Origin: CAVQEG01 sp963711465
Lineage (GTDB): Bacteria > Bacteroidota > Ignavibacteria > OLB7
DNA length: 64,000 nt
Reading direction: 5' to 3'
Assembly: GCA_963711465.1 (NCBI GenBank)
Contig: CAVQEG010000001.1
Location: 3,100,001 to 3,164,000 of the forward strand
In this document: piece by piece, positions 1 through 9,195 of the stretch
How the letters are laid out: the number at the start of each line of letters is the position of its first letter
How positions within the stretch are numbered: position 1 is the stretch's first letter
Notes under the pieces: model-generated
Seen by the model: only the letters and a program-made list of their open reading frames with translations
The model's database searches: none
Told to the model about the DNA's origin: nothing
Translations under genes and position numbers: made by a program

Positions 1-1
1 G

Positions 2-2653
2 AGCAACGGAACCCCGTCGTACAACATCGGCATCCAGGCGGTCTACTCGACCGAGTCGGCCGGCAGCGCCTCGCCGGCGGTGTCGCTCTCGCCATCGAGC
101 GTCAACTTCGGCCGCGTGCGCGCCAACAGCTCGAAGCTCGACACGCTGACGCTGCGCAACAGCGGCAGTGCCACGCTGAGCGTCTCGAGCACGTCGCTGC
201 GCGGTACTGACAGTCTCGATTACCAGATCGTCTCGGGTGGTGGCTCCTACACGCTCGCCGCGGGCTCCAGCCGCTCGATCGTCGTTCGCTTCCGCCCGCG
301 CACCGGCGCTCCTGCCGGACAGAGCGGATTGAAGCAGGCCAGTCTCCGGCTCGTGAGCGACGCCTCCTCCAGTCCGAACGATGTATCGCTGAGTGGAAAC
401 GGCGTGCTGCCGGTGGCGACCGAATCGGTGCAGACGATCTCGCTCGGACAGGTGCGAACGGGCACGGCCGACACGGTGACGACGGCGATCATCCACAACA
501 CGGGCAACGACACGCTGCGAATCAGCGGGCTGTCGTTGAGCGGAACGGATGCGAACAGTGGAATTCGGATCGTCGGTTCGACCGGCGCCTTCAATCTCCG
601 GCCGGATTCCACCTACCGCGTCCGCATGGCATTCGCGCCGACGACGCGGAAGAACTACTCGGCGTCGCTGTCGGTCAGCCACGACGACACCGCGGGCAGC
701 AGCTCGTTCTCGGTCGCTGGCGTCGGGATCGCGCCGGTGGCATCGATCGGAGTCGACACGATCGACTTCGGGCGCGTCGACGTCGGCTCGACGTCAGACG
801 CCGATCCGTTCTACCTGCACAACGTGGGCGACGCGCCGCTGGTGATCGACAGCATCACGGTTCCGCAGGGCGACGTACAGGCGTTCGCGCTGACTTCGCC
901 CTCGGGACTGCCCGCGACGGTACAGCCGGGCGACTCGATTGCGCTGCGCACGCGCTTTCAGGCGAGCGAGCGGAAGCACTACGGTGCGACGCTGCGCATT
1001 TCGCACGATGCGAACGGTTCGCCGAACGACATCGCGCTCGTCGGTGAAGGCGTCGCGCCGCTGTTGGTCTCCGGCACCGTGCACGACGTCGGATCGATCC
1101 GTGTCGGCAGGGCGCTCGACGATCCAGCACCGCTGGTGATCCGCAACGCCGGATCGGCGCCGCTGGAGATCACGCAGCTGACACTCGACGGCAACCAGGC
1201 GGCCGAATTCGCGATCGACGCGGGTTCGTTGCCGCGAAGCGTGCAGCCCGGCGATTCGCTCTCGGTTGGATTCACCTTCCAGCCGCAGGGGCGTGGTCAG
1301 CGCGTGACGACCCTGAAGATCAGCTCAAACGATCCTGAGTCGCCGACGACGTCGGTGCTCATCAGCGGAACCGGATTGCAGGGTGAGCTCGCGCTCGGCG
1401 TGGGTTCGCTCAACTTCGGCGAGGTGCTGGTGAACGAATCGGCCGATCTCGAGGTGAACGTGATCAACCAGGGAACCGATACGGCGCGGGTGATGACGGC
1501 CGAGGCGACGGGCGATGGATTCTCCGTCGTCGCACCGACTCCGTCCGGTGTTGCGGTCGAGCCGGGCGGCTCGATGACGATCACGGTGCGCTTCGCACCG
1601 GCGGCGACGGGCAATGTGTCCGGTACGCTGCGGGTGACATCCGACGTCTCGAGCGACGCGCTCGTCGTGCCGCTGGCCGGACGTGGCGTGCTTCCGGGTC
1701 TGGCCGTCGGACGCACCGCCATCGATTTCGGCGCGGTCCGCCTCTCGCAGTCGGCCGTCGACTCGGCGACGGTCCGCAACACCGGCAACGCGACGCTCAC
1801 GGGCGTTCAACTGGCGCTCGGCGGTGGCAGCACCTCGGCGTTCGAGATCGTATCTCCGAGCGGATCGTTCGATCTCGCCGCGGGAGCGGAGCGAACGATC
1901 GTCGTGCGACTGAAGCCGCAGAGCGCTGTCGGCCCCGTCACCGATCAGATCGACGTCACGGCCGACGGCGGTCTGTCGACGTCGATCGCGCTGGAGGCGA
2001 CGGCAGTCGAGGGCGCGGTTTCGGTGGTTGCCGACGTCGACTTCGGCAGTACGATTCCCGGCGGCACCCACGACACGACGGTGGCGGTGACGAACACCGG
2101 TACGGCACCGCTTCGGATCACCGAGATCACGACGCTCGGCGATGTCAACGGCAACGCTGGCAGCTTCTTCCTGGCGTTGACCGGCGTTCCGGTGACGATT
2201 CAGCCCGGGGCGTCGATGGATCTGGCGATTCGCTGGCTGCCGACCGGTGGCCCGGGTGAGTACACCGGTTCGCTGACCGTGAAGACCGACAGCGGTCTCG
2301 ACAGCACGATCACCATCACGCTGCACGGCGTCGTCAACGCCGTTTCGGGCGTCACGGGTCTCGGCTCCTCCGCAACGCTCGGTGCGGTACAGATCGCGAC
2401 CGTCGTTCCCAATCCGGCGCGCGGTCTGGTCGAGACGAATTTCACGCTGCCCGCACGCGGTTCCACACCGGTGACGTTGCAGCTCGTCGACGTCAGCGGA
2501 CGGGTGGTCGCCACGGTATTCGACGAGTCGGTAGCGGGCGCGGGTCCGCATCGCGTCACGTTCGATGTCGCCGGACTTCCCTCGGGCCGCTACCAGCTGG
2601 TGCTGCGCTCATCCGTCGGCATGGCGGTGCAGCCGCTGGTCGTGGTGCGTTGA
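2..2653 (+). CDS. T9SS-exported choice-of-anchor D repeat protein, 5' partial
   Basis: The frame is open from the first bases of the window, so the true start and signal peptide lie upstream; the GTG at 80 is only the first start-like codon inside. The 883 visible residues hold about seven Ig-like repeats of roughly 100 residues, each opening with a strand such as SVNFGRV, TIDFGRV, SLNFGEV or AIDFGAV, the pattern of choice-of-anchor D / ASPM-SPD-2-Hydin folds. The last ~80 residues (VVPNPARG, then LVDVSGRVV, then LPSGRYQLVL) form a type IX secretion C-terminal sorting domain. The protein is therefore expected to cross the outer membrane and be surface-attached or released. Its ligand and role are not visible. 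Confident in architecture, not in function. Confidence 0.9.
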   Translation, partial: SNGTPSYNIGIQAVYSTESAGSASPAVSLSPSSVNFGRVRANSSKLDTLTLRNSGSATLSVSSTSLRGTDSLDYQIVSGGGSYTLAAGSSRSIVVRFRPRTGAPAGQSGLKQASLRLVSDASSSPNDVSLSGNGVLPVATESVQTISLGQVRTGTADTVTTAIIHNTGNDTLRISGLSLSGTDANSGIRIVGSTGAFNLRPDSTYRVRMAFAPTTRKNYSASLSVSHDDTAGSSSFSVAGVGIAPVASIGVDTIDFGRVDVGSTSDADPFYLHNVGDAPLVIDSITVPQGDVQAFALTSPSGLPATVQPGDSIALRTRFQASERKHYGATLRISHDANGSPNDIALVGEGVAPLLVSGTVHDVGSIRVGRALDDPAPLVIRNAGSAPLEITQLTLDGNQAAEFAIDAGSLPRSVQPGDSLSVGFTFQPQGRGQRVTTLKISSNDPESPTTSVLISGTGLQGELALGVGSLNFGEVLVNESADLEVNVINQGTDTARVMTAEATGDGFSVVAPTPSGVAVEPGGSMTITVRFAPAATGNVSGTLRVTSDVSSDALVVPLAGRGVLPGLAVGRTAIDFGAVRLSQSAVDSATVRNTGNATLTGVQLALGGGSTSAFEIVSPSGSFDLAAGAERTIVVRLKPQSAVGPVTDQIDVTADGGLSTSIALEATAVEGAVSVVADVDFGSTIPGGTHDTTVAVTNTGTAPLRITEITTLGDVNGNAGSFFLALTGVPVTIQPGASMDLAIRWLPTGGPGEYTGSLTVKTDSGLDSTITITLHGVVNAVSGVTGLGSSATLGAVQIATVVPNPARGLVETNFTLPARGSTPVTLQLVDVSGRVVATVFDESVAGAGPHRVTFDVAGLPSGRYQLVLRSSVGMAVQPLVVVR

Positions 2654-2843
2654 TAGCATTGGACTCGCCGCGCGGCGACGGGGTAGTAACATGCTGAAGG
2701 CGGCGGAGGGCAGGACGGCGATGTGGGGTTCGGCCGCGCGCGGTACCGAGCGATATCGGGCACCTCGATGAACCGATCCGCGCAAATGACATGGTCCGCC
2801 TCGAGGCCGCGATTCACCTCGAAGTGGCGATTGCGAACGAAGC

Positions 2844-2877
2844 AACGGCCCGGTGGAGATCACTCCGCCGGGCCGTT
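2844..2877. terminator. Strong hairpin between convergent genes
   Basis: A 15-bp stem (2844-2858 with 2863-2877, one G-T pair) closes a 4-nt loop. It lies between the end of the T9SS gene on + and the end of the GerMN lipoprotein gene on -. Neither side has a clear T-run, so it may be a factor-assisted or bidirectional terminator. The rest of 2654-3000 shows no credible gene. Confidence 0.6.
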
Positions 2878-3000
2878 GTGCGTTCAGAATTCGATCCTGC
2901 CTGAATTCCCCTCCTGCCGATTCCCTCCCGGCCTGATCCAGCATCGGTTCGGCTGCGTGCCGAGAGAGCGATTCCGATCGACGGCCGTCATTGGCGGGAG

Positions 3001-3861
3001 CTATGGCTGCAGCACGCCCTGACTTCGTCCGTTGACCGCAATGAGCACGGAGTCGACCGTCGAAAACTGTCTGAGCGTTCGCTCGATCTGTGCACGGGCG
3101 GCGGTGACGCGACACGATCCGGCGAGGCGGTCGAGGTCATCGGAGAAATCGGCGCGCGCCGTTCGATTCGAGATAGAGATATCGAGCAGTCGCAGCTCGC
3201 TCGGCAACTGCGTTGCGTACCCGGCGGACGTTTCACGTTCGGAGGGACCGGCCAGCAGCGCTTCGAGGGCTGCCTTGGCGACGGCGACGGTGCGGTCGAC
3301 CGATCGTGACACGGGGTAGACGAGTCCGCAGTCGGTCGACGTCCCGCTGCTGTCGGGATTCGTGAAGAAGACGGTGAGGTGTGAGACTGCCGTCGAGTCG
3401 CCCTCGAGCGTAAGCGGTACACGCACGACGTCGGTCATGCTGCCGTCACGGGCGGAATACTGAAAGACTTCGAGCGTGGCGGTGCCGCGATAGGCGGCCG
3501 GAATGTGGACCGTCGCGGCGAAGGGATTGAAGCGTCCCACGCCGCCCTGCGCGGTGGTATGTCCCTCGACGAGCACGGCGCTGTCCTGGTCGAGCACGCG
3601 ATAGTTGACGCCGTTCTCGAATGTGCGCGCGAGGCCGTCGACGGCAAGCGTGGTTCCGTCGATCACCGCTTCGGGTCGCGGCCGGTAGACACGGATGTTC
3701 GCCGACGGGGCGGTGTCGGGGAGCGTATCGGAGGTCGGAGATTCGACGGCCGAGCCGACCGAATCAATGGTTTGCTTCGGCGGTGGTTGCCCGTTGTCAC
3801 ACGCGGCAATCGCCACCATCATCAGAAGCAGCAGCACGAAGGTCGATCGACTCGGCATCAT
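3001..3861 (-). CDS. Lipoprotein with Gmad2 and GerMN domains
   Basis: I start at the ATG at 3861 because it is followed directly by a lipoprotein signal peptide (MMPSRSTFVLLLLMM, lipobox A-I-A-A-C); the longer frame to 3948 adds an unrelated leader. After the lipidated Cys comes a short linker, a Gmad2-type Ig-like domain (from IRVYRPRPEAVI), and a C-terminal GerMN domain (LTVFFTNPDSSG through VLIAVNGRSQG). The combination is known from envelope lipoproteins in many phyla, first described near spore germination proteins, but no sporulation is implied here. Expected location is the periplasmic face of a membrane. It reads towards the upstream + gene and ends beside the shared hairpin at 2844. 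Role unknown. Confidence 0.85.
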   Translation of the reverse strand: MMPSRSTFVLLLLMMVAIAACDNGQPPPKQTIDSVGSAVESPTSDTLPDTAPSANIRVYRPRPEAVIDGTTLAVDGLARTFENGVNYRVLDQDSAVLVEGHTTAQGGVGRFNPFAATVHIPAAYRGTATLEVFQYSARDGSMTDVVRVPLTLEGDSTAVSHLTVFFTNPDSSGTSTDCGLVYPVSRSVDRTVAVAKAALEALLAGPSERETSAGYATQLPSELRLLDISISNRTARADFSDDLDRLAGSCRVTAARAQIERTLRQFSTVDSVLIAVNGRSQGVLQP

Positions 3862-4007
3862 TCGATTTCGGTTCAAGTTTGAATTCGACTCATCCCTCCG
3901 CGCCGCTCTCCCTTCCGTCCCGAAACGCAGCAAAGCCACTCCCGACATCCCCCATCGCCCCCCATCCCCTCGCCCCCCATGCCACCACCCCTCTCCCCCC
4001 TTGGCGG

Positions 4008-6131
4008 CTACACGTACCCCCGCTCAGCCATCGACACATGCTCTTCGCCGGCGATGATGATGTGATCGTGGAATGTGATGCCGAGGATTCGACCTGCCTC
4101 GACGAGCTGGCGCGTAACGGCGATGTCCTCCCGACTCGGCGTCGGGTTGCCGCTCGGATGGTTATGCAGTCCGATGATGGCTGCGGCCCGTTCGACAATG
4201 GCGGTGCGGAAGACTTCGCGCGGATGGACGATAGAGCTGTTGAGATTCCCTTCGCTCACGAGCTCTGTGCGGATCACCTGACTTGCACTGTTGAGGATGA
4301 GCACGTGGAACTGCTCCTTGCGAATTCCGCGGAGCTTCGGAACGAAGATCGAGGCGACGTCTTCGGGAGATTCGATTTTCGGTCGGCTGGCGAACGGATC
4401 GAATCGCACGCGGCAGGCGAGTTCGAACGCTGCTGCGAGCGTAACGGCCTTTGCGGGACCGATTCCATCGACCGACTGCAGTTCGCGGTAGTCACGCGAG
4501 GCGAGGTCGACCATCGAGCCGTCGTAGCGCTGCAGGAGATTGCGACCGACCTCGAGCACGTCGTGGCGGCGCGTACCGGTTCGCAGCAGTATCGCGAGCA
4601 GTTCGGCATTGCTGAGAGCCGGCGCTCCCTGGCGCATCAGACGTTCACGTGGCTGTTCAGTGGCGATCCACTCTTTGACCGTCGTCCTTCGCCGCGAGGC
4701 CGACGCGGTATCGGTGGTGGTCCAGCGTTCGGCTGGTTGATCAGTCGGTGTGAAAGTATCGACGGGAGCGACGAGGTGTGCCGGGCGGATCGACGCGTCG
4801 CGCACGCTCGAGGAGATCGCAGCGGCCGACTGTTGAAGGAATTCGATCGCTTCTCCCACGACGAAGAAGGAACCGCAGACGAGGATCACCTCGTCGTCGC
4901 CGGCCTCGCCACGGGCGGCGGTGAGTCCGTCGGCGACCGAACCGGCGAGGTGGCTGCTGATGCCGGCTTCTCGCCCCAGCCGTTGAATTTCCTCAGCCGC
5001 AAGCGAACGGTGATGTTCGGCGCGAACGGCGTGGAGCCGCACGGCGAGCGGAGCAATCGTCCGCAGTACACCACCGATGTCCTTGTCCGAAACGGCGCCA
5101 TAGACGAGGTGAACGACTTTGGGCCTGACGAGCAGACGTTGGAGGGTTTGCGCCACGACGGCCATTCCATCTGGGTTGTGCGCGACATCGAGGATGCTGC
5201 GGGGACGGGCGGAGACCGACTGGAAGCGCCCGCTGATTCCGGTATTCGCGACGACGTGCTCGAGTCCTCGCCGGATCGCCGCGTCATCGACACCGAAGCG
5301 TTCGCGCAGCAGATCGAGCAGTGCGATGGCGGTGCCTGCATTTGCGATCTGGTGCTCGCCCACGAGTCCGATGCGCAGTCCGTCGATGCGTCGCCCTCGC
5401 ACGACGAAATCTGCCTCGACGCCGTCGAAGTCCATTCCGCGCATTGTCGCGCGAACGACGTCGTCGACGTACTCCACGGTGGTTGCGATCTCCCTGGCGC
5501 GGGTGTCGAAGACCTCGCGGAGATGCGAGCGAACGCTGCCGACGACGGCGGGAACGCCCGACTTCATGATTCCTGCCTTTTCGAACGCGATCTGCTCGAG
5601 GGTATCGCCGAGGTGTCGGGTATGATCCAGTCCGATGGACGTGATTGCCGAGGCGACGGGCGCGACGACGTTGGTGGCGTCGAGCCGACCGCCCATACCT
5701 GTCTCCACCACGGCGACGTCGACCTCTTCTTCGGCGAAGTAGCGGCAGGCGATGGCGGTCGTGCCTTCGAAGAAGGTGCACTCGGCGCGTTCGATCATCG
5801 GGAGCATTTCGCGCGCGTAGCGGGCCAGGCGATCGAGGTCGATCATGCGACCATCGACGCGGATGCGCTCTTCGAATTCGACCAGATGTGGTGAGACGTA
5901 GAGACCGACGCGAAGGCCGGCTTCCATGAGTGTCGATGCGATCATGGCGCAGGCGGAGCCTTTGCCATTGGTGCCGGCGACGTGTACGGCGGGAAAGCGC
6001 CGCTGCGGGTTGCCGAGTTCGTCGAGCAGGCGTGTGATCGGCCCGGTACCGAGCTTGACGCCGAATGTCTGCAGCGCGAAGAGTCGTTCGAGCGCTGCAC
6101 GCAACTCCGGATCGGAGGAACGGGTGGTCAT
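4008..6131 (-). CDS. folC-radC: FolC-RadC fusion: folylpolyglutamate/dihydrofolate synthase joined to RadC-type JAB domain
   Basis: One uninterrupted 707-codon frame. Residues 1 to ~425 are a full-length FolC: Mur-ligase P-loop GTNGKGS at 53-59, YVSPHL, then ETGMGGRLDATN, which adds glutamate to dihydropteroate/folates. After a ~60-residue linker, residues ~484-707 are a full-length RadC: VKEWIATEQPRERL, the helix-hairpin-helix SVDGIGPAKA, and the JAMM metal motif HNHPSGN with H656, H658 and D669. No ATG or TTG lies near the natural RadC start; the only internal candidate is a GTG at 4805 without a Shine-Dalgarno sequence. I chose the ATG at 6131 over 6185 because FolC normally starts about 25 residues before the LGTGPI motif. 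RadC's cellular role is unsettled in general. Both halves keep their key residues. Confidence 0.88.
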   Translation of the reverse strand: MTTRSSDPELRAALERLFALQTFGVKLGTGPITRLLDELGNPQRRFPAVHVAGTNGKGSACAMIASTLMEAGLRVGLYVSPHLVEFEERIRVDGRMIDLDRLARYAREMLPMIERAECTFFEGTTAIACRYFAEEEVDVAVVETGMGGRLDATNVVAPVASAITSIGLDHTRHLGDTLEQIAFEKAGIMKSGVPAVVGSVRSHLREVFDTRAREIATTVEYVDDVVRATMRGMDFDGVEADFVVRGRRIDGLRIGLVGEHQIANAGTAIALLDLLRERFGVDDAAIRRGLEHVVANTGISGRFQSVSARPRSILDVAHNPDGMAVVAQTLQRLLVRPKVVHLVYGAVSDKDIGGVLRTIAPLAVRLHAVRAEHHRSLAAEEIQRLGREAGISSHLAGSVADGLTAARGEAGDDEVILVCGSFFVVGEAIEFLQQSAAAISSSVRDASIRPAHLVAPVDTFTPTDQPAERWTTTDTASASRRRTTVKEWIATEQPRERLMRQGAPALSNAELLAILLRTGTRRHDVLEVGRNLLQRYDGSMVDLASRDYRELQSVDGIGPAKAVTLAAAFELACRVRFDPFASRPKIESPEDVASIFVPKLRGIRKEQFHVLILNSASQVIRTELVSEGNLNSSIVHPREVFRTAIVERAAAIIGLHNHPSGNPTPSREDIAVTRQLVEAGRILGITFHDHIIIAGEEHVSMAERGYV

Positions 6132-6215
6132 CGATCTGTGCGGGAATTGAGGAACGTGTTGGTCGTGATGATCAACAAGATACATACCCGGGTCCCGCCG
6201 GGAAACGTGACAGGG

Positions 6216-6251
6216 AAAAAGAAGAGCCGGTCATCGTTGAATGACCGGCTC
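6216..6251 (-). terminator. Rho-independent terminator of the H1-like gene
   Basis: Perfect 11-bp stem (6224-6234 with 6241-6251) and a 6-nt loop, followed on the minus strand by a T-rich tail (complement of 6216-6223). It lies 30 nt past the stop of the histone-like gene. Confidence 0.85.
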
Positions 6252-6280
6252 AGGTGTCTGCGGGTACGAAGAAGGGACGT

Positions 6281-6841
6281 TCAGCGTTTTTTCGCCGCCT
6301 TCTTTGCGGGTGCCTTCTTCGCGGCCTTCTTGGTCGCGGCCTTCTTTGCGGGTGCCTTCCTGGCTGCGGCCTTCTTTGCGGGTGCCTTCTTCGCCGGTGC
6401 CTTCTTCGCCGGTGCCTTCTTGGTCACGGCTTTCTTTGCCGGCGCCTTCTTGGCTGCTGTCTTCTTTGCGGGCGCCTTCTTGGCCGGTGCCTTGGTGGTC
6501 GTAGCCTTCTTGGTCGCAGCCGCCCGCGTACCCTTTGCGGCGCCCTTCTTGGCGGCGCCCTTCTTGGTGGCGCCCTTCTTGGCGGTTGCCGTCGACTTCG
6601 CTGCCGATCGGGTCATCGCCGTCTTTGCCGTGGTCTTCTTGGCGGTCACCTTCTTTGCGGTGCTTTTCTTTGCGGCGGCCTTCTTGGTGGGCGCCTTCTT
6701 GGCGGTTGCGGCCTTGGACCCCGCGGCAGTCGACGCGGACCTCTTTGCGGCCGGCTTCGACGCCGATGCGCGCTTGGTCGCCGTCGACTTGGTGGCAGCG
6801 GTACGCTTGCCTGCCGTCGAGGTCTTCTTGGTTGTGGCCAT
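6281..6841 (-). CDS. Histone H1-like Lys/Ala-rich protein
   Basis: A 186-aa, extremely basic, low-complexity protein made of repeated A-P-A-K-K, A-A-K-K and A-T-K-K blocks from end to end, with almost no hydrophobic residues. It resembles the C-terminal tail of eukaryotic histone H1 and bacterial H1-like proteins (Hc1/Hc2 type, AlgP type), which bind DNA non-specifically and compact the nucleoid. No globular domain is visible. The ATG at 6841 has GGAG about 9 nt upstream, and a TATAAT box lies 32-38 nt upstream. The gene stands alone with its own promoter and terminator. The repeats create long open frames on the other strand (6254-6874 among others), which are not genes. Confidence 0.85.
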   Translation of the reverse strand: MATTKKTSTAGKRTAATKSTATKRASASKPAAKRSASTAAGSKAATAKKAPTKKAAAKKSTAKKVTAKKTTAKTAMTRSAAKSTATAKKGATKKGAAKKGAAKGTRAAATKKATTTKAPAKKAPAKKTAAKKAPAKKAVTKKAPAKKAPAKKAPAKKAAARKAPAKKAATKKAAKKAPAKKAAKKR

Positions 6842-6873
6842 AGTGCACTCCAGAGAGTTAGTGATAGGGACTG

Positions 6874-6879
6874 ATTATA
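6874..6879 (-). promoter_or_regulatory. -10 box of the H1-like gene
   Basis: The minus strand reads TATAAT here, 32 nt before the start codon. No good -35 hexamer is seen at 16-18 nt. A short 5' leader of about 25 nt is implied. Confidence 0.45.
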
Positions 6880-7057
6880 CCTCCGTCCGGCCGTGACCGT
6901 GGCCGAACGAAGGGTGCTGGGCGGCCATCGCATTCCCACGGGGCGGTATGCCTGACCGGGGAAAGGGACCGTGTTCGGATAGCCATTCGATCGGGGGGAT
7001 TACTGGAGATATATGATGCACAGCCCATCGGGAGGAGCGTCGGCGGGCACGCGGCGC

Positions 7058-7819
7058 TCAGTCCGCCGCGATCCGTTCGTCGTACAGACGCCGGAGCATC
7101 TGGACGTCCTCCCAGGTCGGTCGCTTCCACTGCGCGTTGCGCAGCAGTGCGGCCGGATGGTACGTCACGACCACTGGAATTCCGTGAAAGTCGTGGACCC
7201 TGCCACGCAGGTCCTTCATCCGGGCGTTCATCTGCAACAGCGTGTTGGCCGCTGTCAGCCCGAGCGCGAGGATGACCTTCGGTCGAATTACATCGACCTG
7301 CTTGAGCAGGTACGGCAGACACTGCTCGATCTCAGACGTTTCCGGACGCCGGTTTCCCGGCGGACGGCACTTCAGAATGTTGCAGATGTAGACGTCGTCG
7401 CGCTGGAAGTCGATCGCTGCCAGGATCTTCGTGAGCAGTCCTCCTGCGGCACCGACGAACGGTTCGCCCTGCGCATCCTCGTCGGCGCCGGGCGCTTCAC
7501 CGATCACCATCAGATCCGCGTTCGAGTTGCCGGTTCCGAAGACGAACGATCGGCGTGTGGCACCGAGCGGACAGTGCTGACATTCGCAGATCATCTGTCG
7601 CAGCGACTCCAGCGACGTCGCGTTCACCCACGGTTCGTCCACATGCGAGAGCAATGCGTCGAACGCAGACGCGGCCGGAGCGTCGCTCCGCGGCGTCGGA
7701 GCGGGTTGCGCCCTCTGGTTTCGTCGTTCCAGCAGCACAGGTGCTCCATAGAGCGCGTACTGCTGCTCGAGGTATCGTTTCGCCTGTTCGCGAACGCCTT
7801 CATCCATCGCGTCGCACAT
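7058..7819 (-). CDS. Type 4 uracil-DNA glycosylase (Fe-S)
   Basis: Excises uracil from DNA to start base-excision repair. The family 4 signature is complete: GEAPGADEDAQG (water-activating loop), KCRPPGNR, and the DNA-intercalating VTYHPAALLR near the C terminus. Four cysteines in the expected places (C-x2-C in ECQHC, KCRPP, EQC) should hold a 4Fe-4S cluster. About 90 residues precede the catalytic core; such variable N-terminal extensions are common in this family. The ATG at 7819 is preferred over a GTG at 7822; an ATG at 7807 is also possible. The start overlaps the end of coaBC by 20 bp, so the two are probably co-transcribed. Confidence 0.9.
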   Translation of the reverse strand: MCDAMDEGVREQAKRYLEQQYALYGAPVLLERRNQRAQPAPTPRSDAPAASAFDALLSHVDEPWVNATSLESLRQMICECQHCPLGATRRSFVFGTGNSNADLMVIGEAPGADEDAQGEPFVGAAGGLLTKILAAIDFQRDDVYICNILKCRPPGNRRPETSEIEQCLPYLLKQVDVIRPKVILALGLTAANTLLQMNARMKDLRGRVHDFHGIPVVVTYHPAALLRNAQWKRPTWEDVQMLRRLYDERIAAD

Positions 7820-9068
7820 CACTTGTCATCGGCGCGCGTTGTCTCGAGCCGTCGCGACCGAGATCTTCGATGGCATCGAAGATTGCTGCGGCGCACTCGC
7901 GCTTGGTAGCCGTCGGAAGCTGGCGTTCGCCGGAGGCGGTCACCAGCGTGATCCGATTCAATTCCACACCCATCCCAACCTCCGGGTCGTCCGCCGGATT
8001 GGCGACGATGATGTCACACTGCTTCTCGATGAGCTTTGCGCGCGCCGACTCGAGCAGTCCGTCGGTCTCCAGAGCGAATCCGACGATCACCTGATCGTCG
8101 CGACGACGCTCGCCGATCGAACGCAGGATGTCGCGTGTCGGCCGGAGTTCGACCCGCATCCGGTCGTCTGTCATCTCGCGTCGCTTCAGCTTTCGATCGG
8201 CGACCTCGACGGGTGCGAAGTCGGAAACCGCTGCGGCCGCGATGACGATGTCGACGTCGTCGAGGACGTCGTCCACCGCGCGCGCCATCTCCTCGGCGGT
8301 TGAAATCATCCTGGGCACTACCCCCGCCGGCGGATCGATCTCGACGGGTCCGCTCACGAGCGTCACGCGCGCTCCGCGGGCGCGGGCTTCTTCGGCGAGC
8401 GCATACCCCATCCTGCCGGAGGAACGATTGGAAATGAACCGCACCGGATCGATCGGTTCGTGCGTCGGCCCGGCGGTGATGAGTACGTGACGTCCACGAA
8501 GCGTGGCGCGACGGGTGAAGTGCCCATCGAGCACTCCGACGATCGTCGCCGGTTCACTCATCCGACCGGGACCGATCAGACCACTTGCGAGCTCTCCCTC
8601 TTCGGGGGGAATCACCACTGCGCCGAAGCGTCGAAGCGTTCGGAGATTTTCCGTCACTGCCGGATAGCGATACATGTCGTGGTCCATCGCCGGCGCAACG
8701 AAGAGCGCTCCGCGCAGTGCAGTGGCGATCACGGTGAGGGCGTTTTCAGCCAGTCCTGTAGCCAATCGCGCGATCGTCGCGGCGCTGGCCGGAGCAATCA
8801 CCATTGCGTCTGCCCACAGCGCCCAGTCGATGTGCCACGAACCACTTGCCGGTTCCTCCGACGACGACGGGTGCATATCGATGGCGACGCGATGGCGGGA
8901 GAGAGAGGAGAGCGTGAGGGGCGTGATGAAGTGAGACGCGGACTCGGTCATGACGACTCGAACGTTCGAGCCGCATCGGGTGAGCTCCCTAACGAGAACC
9001 GCGGCCTTGTAGGCCGCGATGCTTCCGGTCACTCCGACGATTATGTTCCTGCCTGCGAGTCCGCTCAT
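7800..9068 (-). CDS. coaBC: Bifunctional phosphopantothenoylcysteine decarboxylase / phosphopantothenate-cysteine ligase
   Basis: Two successive steps of coenzyme A synthesis in 422 aa. The N-terminal flavoprotein half (CoaC) opens with VGVTGSIAAYK and contains PASAATIARLATGLAEN and PAMDHDMY. The C-terminal half (CoaB) begins around VLITAGPTHEPIDPVR and includes ISNRSSGRMGYALAEEA. In the CoaC active-site loop the usual A-C-G-x-x-G-x-G-R-M reads A-S-G-L-I-G-P-G-R-M, a Cys-to-Ser change that I recall from related phyla, so activity is not excluded. The start is the ATG at 9068, just before the flavin-binding strand; the longer frame to 9146 adds nothing family-like. It is followed by the overlapping uracil-DNA glycosylase gene. 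Confidence 0.92.
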   Translation of the reverse strand: MSGLAGRNIIVGVTGSIAAYKAAVLVRELTRCGSNVRVVMTESASHFITPLTLSSLSRHRVAIDMHPSSSEEPASGSWHIDWALWADAMVIAPASAATIARLATGLAENALTVIATALRGALFVAPAMDHDMYRYPAVTENLRTLRRFGAVVIPPEEGELASGLIGPGRMSEPATIVGVLDGHFTRRATLRGRHVLITAGPTHEPIDPVRFISNRSSGRMGYALAEEARARGARVTLVSGPVEIDPPAGVVPRMISTAEEMARAVDDVLDDVDIVIAAAAVSDFAPVEVADRKLKRREMTDDRMRVELRPTRDILRSIGERRRDDQVIVGFALETDGLLESARAKLIEKQCDIIVANPADDPEVGMGVELNRITLVTASGERQLPTATKRECAAAIFDAIEDLGRDGSRQRAPMTSDVRRDG

Positions 9069-9195
9069 GTAGAGACAGCTGCCACTTGTTCGCGCAAATA
9101 TAGTGTGAATTGATTCAACTGATTGCGCAAGTGGTGGCGCCGACATCGCCGTCGATGGCAGGCAGGTGCGGGCGGACGCGATCCTGCTTTAGGCA

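Noticed and set aside
4008..4805. Separate radC gene starting at GTG 4805
   Set aside because: It would add a 42-residue extension with no ribosome binding site; the continuous frame with folC is simpler, though not excluded.
6254..6874. Cys/Leu/Gly-repeat frame on + across the H1-like gene
   Set aside because: Reverse complement of AAG/GCC repeats; the minus frame has a promoter, ribosome site and terminator.
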